Shown here: one piece after another, positions 42,301 to 47,700 of the stretch | How the letters are laid out: each line of letters begins with the position of its first letter | Numbering within the stretch: the stretch's first letter is position 1 | DNA from: Symsagittifera roscoffensis | Taxonomy: Eukaryota; Xenacoelomorpha; Acoela; Convolutidae | Length of the DNA: 64,000 nt | Direction: 5' to 3' | NCBI RefSeq assembly: GCF_963678635.1 | Contig: NC_087071.1 | Span: 5,781,624 to 5,845,623, forward strand | Notes under the pieces: generated by a model | Seen by the model: the letters and a program-made list of their open reading frames with translations, nothing else | What the model was told of the DNA's origin: nothing | Databases searched by the model: none | Translations under genes and position numbers: made by a program

Positions 42301-44681
42301 ACTAATTTTAAGGGATCTATATGATTCTACGAAACTTTTGTTTTGTGGTAAAACTTTGTTTTCAGATAAACCAAAGGGTAACAAGACATCTCATTTTTGA
42401 AGATTTTCGACAGAAAAAGGATTATAATCTTTTAGAATAGGTTATCATTGATTATAAGAGGTTATAAAAGATAATATGAGAATATAACAGATAATAAGAT
42501 GTTTTCGGAAATATTATAATTAATTATAAATGACTTTAATTTATTAAAATTTCGTGAAACTTCGTAATTTTCATGAAAGTACAAATAAAGTTTTCAAAAA
42601 AGTTGATTGTTTTCTTTTTTCATTGAGTTTGGAAACAGTAAAAAACGCATTAGAAATATAAAGTTGTTTTGAAAATTGAGTCACCAGTGATACTAACGAA
42701 AAAGAGCCTTTACTTTTCGATATGAGGTTTCGGAGTCTTTTTCGTCACTACATTTCTGGTGTTGCTTATCTCAGAGAGTTTGATGTACACGAGTAGTACA
42801 TTCACAGATGATCACGTGACTGCAACTGCTATCGCTTCTGGAGTATTCGGAACATTCATGATTTGCTGCGGATTCTTATTACCCAAAAGTGTAAGTACGA
42901 CTAGGCGAAAGAACTAATCGATTATATTGAAAACAACATTGAAGTAAAATAATCTATAAAAAACTACCCATCAATTCAATATTCTCAGATTGCGTTTTAT
43001 TTATTTTTTCTAAAAGTTGGAGAGCTGAAAATCAAATCAGTGTTTTTTTTCTATTTCCATCGGCTTCATGTTTCTTTTCCAACTGTCTGTTGGAGATGTT
43101 AAATTGAAAAAAAAGTAGAAGTCAATAATTGGTCTAAACTGGCCTCGATAATCGATTCTATCGTCAACATTTCGGTCAATGAAATACATTTGTAATTATT
43201 GCTGACACCCCTAAAGTGTTGGCGCGGGGCTTTGATCGAGGTCCGCTAAATAAAAAAGGCAACTCCATTATGTGCGAGCTCCTCGTCATTTTCTTGCATT
43301 TAAGTTCAACAGGGCTTTATGAGCAGAGAACTTTTCCATTTAAATCAGACTTTCAAAATCGGTAAACTGAAAAAGCCCGGTTCTAAAATTTTGCATAAAC
43401 TTTTCCATAAAAATTGCCTTAGTTAGTCCAATTTTTCAATTTACGATTGTTACCCTGGCTATCACGGAGAAAATAATCTCAACTGTGATCATTGAGGAAC
43501 CCAAGGTTTAAGAAAAAATTAGCCTCTTGGCTTTTTTCCACTCATCTTACCGCCTTCGAAATTCGGTTTTTTGAACAACTTTCACCTTGTCATATTTTAA
43601 GGAAAATTAGCATGGTGAACAAACCAACCATCAAGAACACATTCATTACCCATAAACTCAAGGCCAAGTTCAAGTATTCAGTCATAATCTTATGAAGGAT
43701 TACCAAAACAGAACGAGATCTTTTACCTATACCAAAGTCAGTACCCTCGAAGGACTTGAACCGTTTAATTGAGTACATTGAGACCTGCTTTGCTACCTCT
43801 GTTGTACCAGTCCTCTGAGTCACTGTTTATTTTTGTTTGAAGAACGTAAGGATTGAAAACTAAATAAACCCAATTTGCCAAAACAGTTGGGTTGATTTGG
43901 CTCTTTTTGCTTTTTATTGGGCTCATTCAGCATCTTTTTGAAAAACTCGGTTCATAAAACCCCATTGTGACAAAATGAGAACAGACATTGACATATTCAT
44001 CTTCTTATGCTACAAGTTATATTCATTGAGCTCGTTTGTCTGATAATTGTGCTCATGAAAAATGGAATCTAAAAGGAGGACCGATTTTGACACGGGTGTT
44101 GCTGATTTAACTTGATTATGAAACTTGCCTCTGTGACACAAATAAATTTACTTTTTCATTTTCGCATTGAGTTTCGCATTTTTCATCAAGTCTAAAGTCG
44201 ACAGAAAAACGAATTCTAAATACGGTTCACCTTCAAAACTTTCTGCCTTAGTGAAGAATATAATATTCTAATAAACAATCTCTCTGAAATCGTAAAGAGA
44301 TCTTTCTTCTTGGATCTTTTTAATTATTCTCATTAACTAAATTAACGGTTACACCTATGAAAGTTTCGTACCATTTAACGAATCTCGCCCTTTGCAAAAA
44401 AAAACGGAAAAGTTGAAGAGATCACTTTGTTGTTCCAGAGAATTCCCGGATACTGGATCTGGATGTATTATCTTGCATACCACACCTACGCATTCCGAGC
44501 ATACATGGATGGCCACTTAAAGTCAGCGGACAACAAAACCCAAGCTGCATTGTTACTAGCCCATTACGACATGGAAAATGTAGACTTAGGCTTAGAGTTA
44601 GGCATAATGTGTGTTTATGTAGTTGTTTTGATGATAATTTTTACAATTGTTATTCAGTTTAAACATACTGGGAGGAAGTGA
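12098..44681 (+). CDS. ABCG-family half-transporter (5' incomplete, 10 exons)
   Basis: Spliced ATP-binding-cassette half-transporter (NBD then TMD), which moves lipids, sterols, pigments or xenobiotics across membranes as a dimer; the substrate cannot be inferred. Exons: 12098-12314, 15493-15630, 33046-33255, 35495-35640, 36046-36145, 38981-39120, 40162-40216, 40826-40897, 42727-42890, 44439-44681. All junctions are GT-AG and in phase (1485 bp, 494 codons plus stop). In order: Q-loop region and FTVRETMLFAA; signature ISTGQRRRLSI; Walker B LLLFMDEP; D-loop SGLDGS; H-loop SVHQPPS; NPPDYFLNLIN; an acidic linker; then six hydrophobic helices including LRPVFLK|ERANG (the ERPVF.RE motif of the family). 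The Q-loop Gln is replaced and the signature reads STG for SGG, so ATP hydrolysis may be altered. Walker A and the start codon lie in exons not found. The 17.4-kb second intron holds the Gypsy array. Confidence 0.9.
12900..14690 (+). repeat. Degenerate TCAATGATC-GTT-AACGCT repeat units
   Basis: Variants of a ~25-bp motif (TCAAYGATCRGTT..AACGCTYGG) recur within the first ABCG intron near 12929, 13074, 13770, 14352, 14398, 14440, 14534, 14632 and 14668. Spacing is variable, about 50-100 bp where dense. It looks like a decayed tandem array into which other repeats have been inserted. Confidence 0.5.
13860..14340 (+). repeat. Direct duplication, copy 1 (without MITE)
   Basis: Shares with 14690-15325 the ordered blocks TAGCCATTTTTGACGG, CCTGAGCT, CGCGCGATAT.TTTCGCGC, CGGAGATTT, ATTTGCCATAA and GATACGAGCAGTCTTG. 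This copy has no MITE at the homologous point (about 14200-14210). Confidence 0.85.
14690..15325 (+). repeat. Direct duplication, copy 2 (with MITE)
   Basis: Second copy of the segment at 13860-14340, about 83 percent similar by eye. It carries the 172-bp MITE at 15026-15197 between the GATGATTT block and the TACTGCTCC block. Confidence 0.85.
15026..15197. mobile_element. MITE, family ACGAGGCCAAACTGTGC
   Basis: A 172-bp element with ~21-bp terminal inverted repeats, CATAACGAGGCCAAACTGTGC at the left and its near reverse complement ending CGGCCTCGTAATG at the right. Internal blocks such as GGATTCCAGAG, TCTTTAAA and AAAATTTTGTCGG are shared with copies at 17131-17990, 33363-33564 and 36796-37387. 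No coding capacity. Confidence 0.8.
15415..16906. repeat. Right arm of ~1.5 kb inverted duplication
   Basis: Inverted counterpart of 463-1955. It holds ABCG exon b (15493-15630) and the same decayed exon-end copies (15744-15787, 15899-15944, 16206-16254, 16379-16415). The introns are more diverged than the exon. Confidence 0.9.
15493..15630 (+). CDS. ABCG exon b: signature, Walker B, D-loop
   Basis: Acceptor TTTTTTTCCAG, donor GTTAGC. Joined to exon a it gives GISTGQRRRLSIAMELL, then LLLFMDEPLSGLDGSAA, ending ALAQAG. It lies in the right arm of the inverted duplication. The left-arm copy on the - strand differs by six synonymous substitutions only. Confidence 0.93.
17131..17990. mobile_element. 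Long, partly decayed member of the ACGAGGCC MITE family
   Basis: The right end (17897-17990: ACAAAATTTTACCATG.., AGATTCCAGAG, CAGTTTGGCCTCGTAATG) matches the family well. The left end (GAGTCAAACTGTGAATTTTG at 17131) is only partly conserved. The interior has recurring AATTGTATGATAA.CATTTT and TATGGAAATTGTATG blocks and a tandem duplication, so repeats may have expanded inside the element. Confidence 0.5.
17375..17575 (+). repeat. Tandem duplication, ~103-bp period
   Basis: CTTCAAACTAAATTTTCGTT begins at 17381 and again at 17484, followed in both units by TTTGATG, a CAAATTGAGCAAAA-type block, ACTC and AAATTTGATTAA. Confidence 0.85.
18155..18478 (-). other. Unrecognised open frame(s), possible transposon fragment
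   Basis: Two overlapping - strand frames lie here, 18155-18478 (107 codons) and 18181-18381 (66 codons, containing KIQFGFLFETLRSIAG and VKPELFS). The local composition is less AT-rich than the flanks, as in coding DNA. No family was recognised. It lies about 300 bp before the first Gypsy element and is outside it. Confidence 0.25.
18764..18976 (+). repeat. 5' LTR remnant of Gypsy element A
   Basis: Aligns with 29358-29565 (AGCTGTTTTAA, ACCGGTTAACTTTGTTCG, GTTCA.TTCAGTTTAGTTTC, TTGTACATTAGTTGTACATA, GTAGATTAACAG). The first ~65 bases of the complete LTR (29301-29360) are missing or replaced. Confidence 0.8.
18977..18986 (+). promoter_or_regulatory. Primer-binding site, tRNA-Ser type
   Basis: TGGCGCAGTC directly follows the LTR end. 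TGG pairs with the CCA tail, and GCAGTC is complementary to the acceptor 3' side of tRNA-Ser species that begin GCAGTC, the primer class used by several animal Gypsy elements. Confidence 0.65.
19306..19900 (+). pseudogene. Gypsy A gag remnant
   Basis: Capsid-like region with TFTEFWTLIDASFNKPP, TFERYKLVNSK, then after an in-frame stop EQFWGALTDLASTC and VFICNMRNTDTQRKLLSA, matching the retrotransposon gag pattern F..F...L..LA..C....E..IRD..V.. A degenerate KCGNPLTKSHL zinc-knuckle segment follows. Broken by a stop near 19495 and by later frameshifts. Confidence 0.85.
20100..20470 (+). pseudogene. Gypsy A protease-like remnant
   Basis: Reads PVDSASPCNFLKPNMLHELK, with DSAS in place of the retropepsin D-(T/S)-G, and later blocks matching the C-terminal 'LG.D.L..LGIE' strand (PKLGIE). 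A short deletion relative to element C shifts the frame near 20360. Confidence 0.65.
20600..21260 (+). pseudogene. Gypsy A reverse transcriptase remnant
   Basis: Reads FVSPIVITRKKDG, MALDSKLS and YGLGDLPNEFQRVMDSLL, and has the catalytic CYIDDILVAS with the YIDD box at 21092-21103. Stops and frameshifts occur near 20920 and 21140. Confidence 0.9.
21480..21860 (+). pseudogene. Gypsy A RNase H remnant
   Basis: Contains a TDASHSGLGATLEQ-type first-Asp strand, STSELELLGVVWASEHF with the catalytic Glu, and IVIDHEALL, in order. The region between TLEQ and STSE has a stop and a frameshift. Confidence 0.88.
22430..23300 (+). pseudogene. Gypsy A integrase remnant (zinc finger and core)
   Basis: LHETHPGQLGMKSLAEYS then WPHLYRDMYH and a Cys-containing end form an H-H-C-C finger. 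The core starts MDFAAPLNAF (first catalytic Asp) and continues to RKIRVDHGYCFLSHDFKNFC (second Asp) and a GFLERLVNTIKS-like segment holding the Glu in another frame. Frames change at least twice. Confidence 0.85.
23966..24640 (+). CDS. Gypsy A 3' frame, 224 codons
   Basis: Open 224-codon frame after the integrase, with a basic SRPRRNVGPTKFFGDRLFIN segment resembling the R-rich 'P-RYG' tail of Gypsy integrases, then an acidic Ser/Thr-rich tail. It could be the polyprotein C-terminus or a separate third ORF. I see no signal peptide or strong membrane helix, so I do not call it an envelope. From 24080 on it is almost identical to 28447-29007. Confidence 0.5.
   Translation: MTTCLTINVPTSHQAYSNQGLSVTADAHSPQIRPNLSVNTDQPAIIEVPDSAGIEGSENNTILLDRAIELVAPLISHLRHSRPRRNVGPTKFFGDRLFINVVLENDDRTTESVKVQDDNLKQTGKIFFICLSSDLLTSLEEAPPIPTLVAEIMLILSPKKPYSSERANYMRIISFSKNTTSGSYSSLQPTIHDTLDEVEKTSDISSIIDTDVKARLDDFDTKFN
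24917..24934 (+). promoter_or_regulatory. Polypurine tract of Gypsy A
   Basis: GAAGGGAGAAAATGGG immediately precedes the 3' LTR start, in the expected position for the plus-strand primer. The homologous tract in element B is GAAGGGAAAAAAATTG at 29287. Confidence 0.7.
24935..25028 (+). repeat. Truncated LTR between Gypsy A and B
   Basis: Matches the first ~95 bases of the LTR at 29301-29565, up to CTTCGGTATTAATCCAA. It then jumps into the protease region of the next copy (GGATCAGCA...), so the rest of the LTR, the PBS, gag and part of the protease are deleted. Confidence 0.75.
25013..25657 (+). pseudogene. Gypsy B protease end and RT start
   Basis: An open 214-codon stretch. ETPFFLTGGHERN and NDNLPKLGIEVKQ are the protease end. 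GRVPFHLHAGVNEELKRME, CFVSPIVFTRKKEGSIK and MALDSKLSDNQIFKNKYQ are the RT fingers region. It ends at a stop before the palm, and the YIDD box follows in another frame at 25830. Confidence 0.8.
26250..26610 (+). pseudogene. Gypsy B RNase H remnant
   Basis: Homologous to the RNase H of element A, with KTDDSHSGLGATLEQ-like (first Asp region altered), STNELELLGVVWASKHF and VTDHKALLTAYSANHGNK. One early frameshift relative to a continuous domain. Confidence 0.8.
27271..27700 (+). pseudogene. Gypsy B integrase finger, core deleted
   Basis: The zinc-finger region (LHESHPGQFGMKSLAEYS) is followed by DFAAPLNAF and then directly by sequence that in element A lies about 480 bp further on (AACCGACGGGCCAGAAACTG). 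The second catalytic Asp and the Glu are therefore absent. Confidence 0.82.
27734..28213 (+). CDS. Gypsy B integrase tail frame
   Basis: Open 159-codon frame, acidic at first (EDGYLDEDKDIPSDPEDN), then KKATNRKNEEPYFKLIKKD, TLDNSQILQNSALAIKGK and a charged end. By position after the core it is the C-terminal part of the integrase. The homologous region of element A (23360-23870) has stops. Confidence 0.55.
   Translation: MHDGAEDGYLDEDKDIPSDPEDNLPLAHTVPSTPTPEEDHNQNEEHRPGASKKLVAGGKLYKKATNRKNEEPYFKLIKKDIIDSYDLIITLDNSQILQNSALAIKGKLLPGPKKSGKTTVNRAQFTCTFEFRLKQEAISVKEDYSDRQRQAKARQLRSG
28309..29007 (+). CDS. Gypsy B 3' frame, 232 codons
   Basis: Homologue of the 224-codon frame of element A, with an intact N-terminal part (MSNNNVPTSHQAGSKQGLS). 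It has the same SRPRRNVGPTKFFGDR segment. From 28447 to 29293 it differs from A at only about four bases, far fewer than elsewhere between the two copies. Confidence 0.5.
   Translation: MGRDNRRLFDDMSNNNVPTSHQAGSKQGLSVAGDAHSPQIRRNLSVNTDQPAIIEVPDSAGIEGSENNTILLDRAQELVAPLISHLRHSRPRRNVGPTKFFGDRLFINVVLENDDRTTESVKVQDDNLKQTGKIFFICLSSDLLTSLEEAPPIPTLVAEIMLILSPKKPYSSERANYMRIISFSKNTTSGSYSSLQPTIHDTLDEVEKTSDISSIIDTDVKARLDDFDTKFN
29301..29565 (+). repeat. Complete LTR shared by Gypsy B and C
   Basis: About 265 bp from just after the polypurine tract of B to just before the primer-binding site of C. It serves as the 3' LTR of B and the 5' LTR of C, so the elements form a head-to-tail array with one LTR between units. 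It lacks clean TG...CA ends, as is common in some Gypsy lineages. Confidence 0.75.
29566..29575 (+). promoter_or_regulatory. Primer-binding site of Gypsy C, tRNA-Ser type
   Basis: TGGCGCAGTC immediately after the LTR, identical to the site at 18977 in element A. Confidence 0.65.
29873..30454 (+). CDS. Gypsy C gag (best-preserved copy)
   Basis: Open for 193 codons. SFTEFWSLLDAAINKPPNTT, SCEQFWGALTDLAST, IFVCNMRNTDTQRKLLSA and ALIDEKGYFNYQKL match the retrotransposon gag (capsid) family. It ends in KCGNSFTKGHLNV just before a stop; a CKKYNYKGHFAKL-like knuckle follows beyond the stop. Gag forms the particle and binds element RNA. No ATG clearly starts the frame, which is open upstream without a good initiation context. 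Confidence 0.7.
   Translation: MTTEADKKLRSILFLALGSEGKRVFTRKNTRVKTLAISFTEFWSLLDAAINKPPNTTFESYKVVNSKQKDRESCEQFWGALTDLASTCKTRENDEAEWIKDIFVCNMRNTDTQRKLLSARISPTEAFNQALIDEKGYFNYQKLINIARSFANGPTFKSFNNHDQIKKEPSLNIERSNAYMKCGNSFTKGHLNV
30632..31123 (+). pseudogene. Gypsy C protease-like frame
   Basis: 163 codons covering FSVLSLRAVYRENGL, IVNMNIPVDAVGPLSFLKP (position of the retropepsin Asp triad, here D-A-V) and RNILGNDNLPKLGIEVKQ. The active-site triplet is not the canonical DTG/DSG, so it is probably inactive even apart from the missing RT. Confidence 0.6.
31511..32190. other. Intron 2 sequence without gene
   Basis: A G-rich patch (31530-31600) and a TTATAATCCGTTATAAT-type palindrome cluster (31660-31730) were seen. 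The rest is low-complexity and shows no coding similarity. Confidence 0.5.
32199..32628. mobile_element. hAT-like MITE with internal G tract
   Basis: Ends are AAGGGGCGGATAAA (left) and TAAATCCGCCCCTG (right), the CAGGGGCGGAT type found in many hAT-derived MITEs. Flanking octamers GATTGATC and ATTTGATC agree at six of eight positions, consistent with an aged 8-bp target duplication. It contains poly-G runs near both ends and a GCGCGCTCTCCC core shared with the copy at 59486-59847. No coding capacity. Confidence 0.65.
32941..32982 (+). other. Decoy copy of exon c start
   Basis: CAGGCATGACAATTCTG repeats the acceptor AG and first 14 bases of ABCG exon c, about 100 bp upstream of it. In the ABCG frame it then reads LVLISLLSS and a stop. 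It could be a relic of a duplicated exon or a cryptic 3' splice site that would truncate the protein if used. Confidence 0.45.
33046..33255 (+). CDS. ABCG exon c: H-loop and end of NBD
   Basis: Acceptor TTTTCCAG, donor GTAAGA, phase 1 to phase 1. It reads MTILMSVHQPPSAVWNMFTG with the H-loop His, then LLTNGVVMYSGG and NPPDYFLNLINSDFE, which is typical of ABCG NBD ends. A 17-base copy of its start lies about 100 bp upstream (32941). Confidence 0.93.
33363..33564. mobile_element. MITE, family ACGAGGCCAAACTGTGC
   Basis: A 202-bp copy in ABCG intron 3. Left end CATTACGAAGCCAAACTTTG, right end CACAGTTTGGCCTCGTATG. It shares TTTCAGAGACACG.CCTTAAA and GTCGGAACAA-type internal blocks with the 15-kb copy. 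Confidence 0.8.
33976..35445 (-). mobile_element. TIR transposon with integrase-like tail (Ginger-like candidate)
   Basis: A 1470-bp element bounded by ~105-bp terminal inverted repeats (33976-34080 and 35341-35445) that agree at about 98 of 105 positions and start TGTCGTTGTAGAGGGCAAAA. Flanks are TTCTA and TTCGA, a possible 5-bp target duplication with one mismatch. Ginger DNA transposons have TIRs beginning TGT and carry a Gypsy-type integrase. The internal - strand frame resembles an integrase C-terminal domain, so this may be an internally deleted Ginger-like element. It sits in ABCG intron 3 and ends 49 bp before exon d. Confidence 0.7.
34053..35275 (-). pseudogene. Integrase C-terminal-like ORF inside the TIR element
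   Basis: Starts at ATG 35275. An N-terminal part of unknown kind (KALADLARAANKWSQFRPNF) is followed by GRVKVFRKIIDRQSGKPLYK and LTKFKIVRVTDHTYIID, then GKVYRKNHICLKP. This resembles the SH3-like/GPY-F C-terminal domain of Gypsy-type integrases, which binds DNA or chromatin. A low-complexity Ser/Pro/Thr tail follows. Near 34560-34600 the natural reading moves to another frame (34053-34538, PMVDLTAESSSEAS onward) that ends inside the left TIR, so there is probably one frameshift. No DDE catalytic core or zinc finger is present. Confidence 0.55.
35495..35640 (+). CDS. ABCG exon d: NBD-TMD linker
   Basis: Acceptor TTTTCCAG, donor GTGCTC, phase 1 to phase 0. It encodes a charged linker (HADINKIAQDYNSSLEK, EQAERGGRG) ending CNYCTQ, which joins FALLTARTL of the next exon to form the pre-TM1 elbow of ABCG proteins. 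The frame reads on to a stop at 35671, so the donor is inferred from homology and phase. The Ginger-like transposon ends only 49 bp upstream of the exon. Confidence 0.82.
36046..36145 (+). CDS. ABCG exon e: elbow helix and TM1
   Basis: Acceptor CCATTTTAG, donor GTTAGT, phase 0 to phase 1. It reads FALLTARTLKNAFLHPGMF then WYRLLDYVLLNVIV, aligning with the R.(F/L)LN..R.P..F..R pattern before the first membrane helix of ABCG proteins. Confidence 0.88.
36146..36795. other. ABCG intron 5, no gene seen
   Basis: AT-rich intron sequence up to the MITE at 36796, with no supported frame. Confidence 0.5.
36796..37387. mobile_element. Large MITE-family copy with internal GGAATCCGCAAAT repeats
   Basis: Ends GCGAGGCCAAACTGTGC (left) and TTTGGCCTCGTAATG (right). 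It is three times the length of the 15-kb copy because of many internal variants of GGAATCCGCAAATTGTAAGC (about 37000-37300). The CTCTGGAATCCAG and GGTGCGCCTATTCAG blocks near the right end match the other copies. Confidence 0.7.
37388..38980. other. ABCG intron 5 remainder
   Basis: A palindrome cluster of the TTATAATCG type lies at about 37660-37745. A C-rich segment at 38000-38100 was not identified. No supported coding frame; the + strand frame 38536-38787 shows no family resemblance. Confidence 0.45.
38981..39120 (+). CDS. ABCG exon f: TM2 region
   Basis: Acceptor CCTTTTAG, donor GTACAA, phase 1 to phase 0. It reads TMFLRTNDTIDEQDRV, a hydrophobic helix (LLLFFVLSYVVILSTSCIPI) and LINLRPVFLK, the first half of the conserved E-R-P-V-F motif. 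Confidence 0.9.
40162..40216 (+). CDS. ABCG exon g: 55-bp exon after the RPVF motif
   Basis: A 55-bp exon with acceptor TTCAAG and donor GTTAGT, phase 0 to phase 1, reading ERANGVIDTGPYVVATFI. It completes RPVFLK|ERANG. The acceptor lacks a strong pyrimidine tract and was chosen by phase and homology. Confidence 0.82.
40826..40897 (+). CDS. ABCG exon h: TM3
   Basis: A 72-bp exon with acceptor ATTCTAG and donor GTACGG, phase 1 to phase 1. It reads MLPAVLIITTVTSIMIVFM then TDIK, a membrane helix in the position of TM3. Confidence 0.85.
41830..42040. repeat. TTATAATCGATTATAAT-like cluster in ABCG intron 8
   Basis: Near-palindromes such as AATAATTGATTATATT, CATAATCAATGATAAC and ATTATAAACGATTATAATTG recur within 200 bp. 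Confidence 0.55.
42418..42545. repeat. Second TTATAAT palindrome cluster in ABCG intron 8
   Basis: GATTATAATCTTTTAGAAT, TTATCATTGATTATAAGAGG and ATATTATAATTAATTATAAA recur at 20-60 bp spacing, about 180 bp before exon i. Confidence 0.55.
42727..42890 (+). CDS. ABCG exon i: TM4-TM5
   Basis: Phase 1 to phase 0, donor GTAAGT. It reads FGVFFVTTFLVLLISESLMY, a short loop, then ASGVFGTFMICCGFLLPKS, two membrane helices as in the family. The acceptor (CGATATGAG) is pyrimidine-poor; phase and homology support it. Confidence 0.83.
44439..44681 (+). CDS. ABCG exon j: extracellular loop, TM6, stop
   Basis: The terminal exon begins after TTGTTGTTCCAG and ends in TGA at 44679-44681. It reads RIPGYWIWMYYLAYHTYAFR (the P.YW.W..Y.....Y motif before the big outer loop), a loop, then MCVYVVVLMIIFTIVIQF as the last membrane helix and a short basic tail KHTGRK. 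Confidence 0.93.
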   Translation, partial: RIPGYWIWMYYLAYHTYAFRAYMDGHLKSADNKTQAALLLAHYDMENVDLGLELGIMCVYVVVLMIIFTIVIQFKHTGRK

Positions 44682-44694
44682 AAGATTTGATGCT

Positions 44695-44700
44695 AATAAA
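44695..44700 (+). promoter_or_regulatory. Polyadenylation signal of the ABCG gene
   Basis: AATAAA begins 14 bases after the TGA stop. If used, the 3' UTR would be very short, about 30-40 bases. Confidence 0.5.
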
Positions 44701-47700
44701 AAGTTATAACCTACCAAGTAAAAAAAAAGTTTTCGAAGAGTTCTCGGCTGTCTTTTTGAATTCGAGATATAACTGGTTACGGACTCCAGCCTAGTAACTG
44801 TGAAGACTGCCATAAATTGTCTGCGAATATTTGATTCATACCGTGACAAAAATTTGATCCAAAATTTCATATCATCTCCAAAAAAAGAAACGTTAAAAAA
44901 CAAAAAATGCATATAGATAACTTTCCGGAAAAAATGGAATCAAACAGTGTTTTGGGACTGGGTTGCTGTCTCATTGAGAAATGACAGATAGAGTACAACA
45001 TCTTTTCGTCACGTTAACTGTTTTTTACCGGATAGATTGAATCAGATTTTGAGGTCAATTATGATTTCATGTTTTCTGAAAAGGTCTGAAATCTCAAAAA
45101 AAATGTAAAAAAAAGATTAGCTGTGGAATTTGATTGGATAGTGAAAACAACTACTCATAAACTACCTACTCATATACAAGAACGTATGAACATAAAGCAA
45201 TCGAAAACGTTGCGAACAAATTCAAGTACCATAGGAAATTTTGCGATAGTATTGAGTGGACGAGACAACCTTTATAGAACTGCGAAAAAGAGTCAAGTAA
45301 CAAATTACAGTATAGAATAGTTGTCACCAACTTAATTCTTCGGTGATTGTGGATAGCAGTGAAACACGGTCGCCCCGCTGATTTCATTACCCAAGGGACA
45401 ACTTTGCGGTGGCGTTAAATTGGAGAGTGTGAACGGACTTAGAGAAGAAATCCCCTGAATCTAAATGTTTTAGCGTGTAAAAAAATTATACCGCATGTTC
45501 AATACCACCATACAAGTCGATCAAAGAAAAAAATGAAACAAGAAAGTATTCTGATTTAAATTTTTAAAAATGTCTATACGTCTTTAAGCTATCGTTAACC
45601 TTTCTTGCATATTGCATTTTGGACTATAATTTGTGAATTTTATTAATCTTCAAGGGTTATCATACAGGTTTCGTTTTTGAAAACTGTATGAAAAAACAAA
45701 TTGTAACCAAAACTCCAGAACCTAGAAAAAAAAATTATCAAAATTGTCGATAAATAAGTTTTTTACTCAAACAAAGATTTCTGCAATTCCCAGACAAGGT
45801 CTTTACACTCTTAATTTTCGCAAAAAGCTGCTATCTTTGAATTTTGGCCTCTATTGTAGTCCATACTCTCTCGCTTTTTTCACAGGGACTCAAACTTCAC
45901 AACAAAAGTTTTTGGGAGAATCGATTTTTCAGTTTACTGCTAAAAAAGGCTTCATTCATGTTAAGTTTTTGGTATATGGCATAATTAGTTAGCACTTCGA
46001 TAAATTGGCAAATTTCAATCCCAAAGAAAAATACAAAAAAAGTGTGCGTGAAACATCATTGTATATTTGATCTCAAAGGAACATCGTTTTTTTCTCGTGG
46101 TTCAATGAAGTGTTTTGAGAAGCAATTTTAAAGAAAAATTGATTAACATTAGATCAAATCATTAAGCCTTAGAAAAATTCTTCTGCTAACTGGAAACAGA
46201 ACAAAATTGAAATTATCTAAATTTCAGATCATATCTTGTTCAAAAAGAAAAAGAGTTTCCACGGTTTGGCTCAGTCTGCATTTTGGCATGGTTGTAGTCA
46301 TCTTGCAATAAAACAAATCTAAAGGTTTCGAGAGTTCCTGAAAACACGTTTTTTCGTAAATTTTACTCCAATCGGAAAAAAGATCAGAACTATTATTGGA
46401 ACTTGGTTTTGACTAGTTTTTATACAACCTTTTTATGGCTGGAGAACTGTATCATTTCGGGAATCTTATGATTTCTGCAGCAAACTGAACCAATGCAAGT
46501 TTTACGAAGCAGCCCTTAGCCCGCAGCAGATTAAAATGATCAACTGAGTAAATTTTCATTTTATCATGACTTCAACAAACATGCTCAAGTGAAAACAAAT
46601 GTTCAGTTTGATCATCAGACGTTACTGTTTTTACATGCCAAAAATTTTCGCCAAACTTAACAGTTAGAAGAAGTCCCATTAATTCTTAACAAAACAGGAT
46701 GATAGCAAAACCTAATCTAAAAAATGTTGAATGTTATGAAAACGAATTCTCAGAAAAAATAAAACAAAAAATCAATAGACACTTCAGCAATCATTTTTAA
46801 AGCTTGTTTTGGAAAACAAAAATTAGTGATGGGATTGCTAAAATCAGTTTACAGTTTCAACAAAGCAAGCATTGTATTTTTTTTAAATAATCAGAATGCA
46901 AATTTTTCACATTTCTGTTTGAAAAATTTTATCCTGAAAAAAATAGTCATTGGTATTCCAAAAAAACTCCATTTGATAAATGTTATGATCATTATGACTT
47001 CGAGTCTCTTAAAGAATAACTTTTCTACCATAGAATGTTAAATTATAAAGATTGAGCAAAAACTGTTTGTAATTTAACAAAAAAAAATTGATAATCCTAC
47101 TGATTTTTTTTCTTGGAAAAATATATGACTGGATTTCTTCTAAAAGCAGTTATCCGGCTTCAAACAAGTTTTTTGAGTCTGTTCTCAATACCTGATTTTT
47201 TTGTGTCAGATCCTTTTTTAAAAACCGCTAAGGTTGCCTTGAAATCGATTTTTAAACCAAAGAAGAGAATTTTTTTGAGATTAAACGAAAGCTGATTTTG
47301 AGGTTAAACAAAGCAAAGGTTCAAAGGAATGAGTTTCAAATCAAAGTTTTTTTTCAATTTGTTGAGTATCAAATGTTTTACTCACATTAGTACGAGTGAA
47401 CGCTTCAAGAACATTGTTTCAAATTCACTATTTTAACTGATCATTTTGAATATCAGCTTTTTTTACAAATAGTTTTTTTTACAAAATGAATAGAATCATT
47501 AACTTTATCGTTTGCTTTCAGTAGTAATAACTACTCTTGAACAATTTCTAGACTCTTTGTTGTTCTCCGCTTTACAGAGACGCCGCAGTTTTTTTTGTTT
47601 AATTTTGAGGTAGACACAAGTTCTAGGAAACTCAGATACCGTTAACATCCATAGACTTTTTGGTTCTTTTCTAATTTTTAATCTAACTCAGTTTTCACTC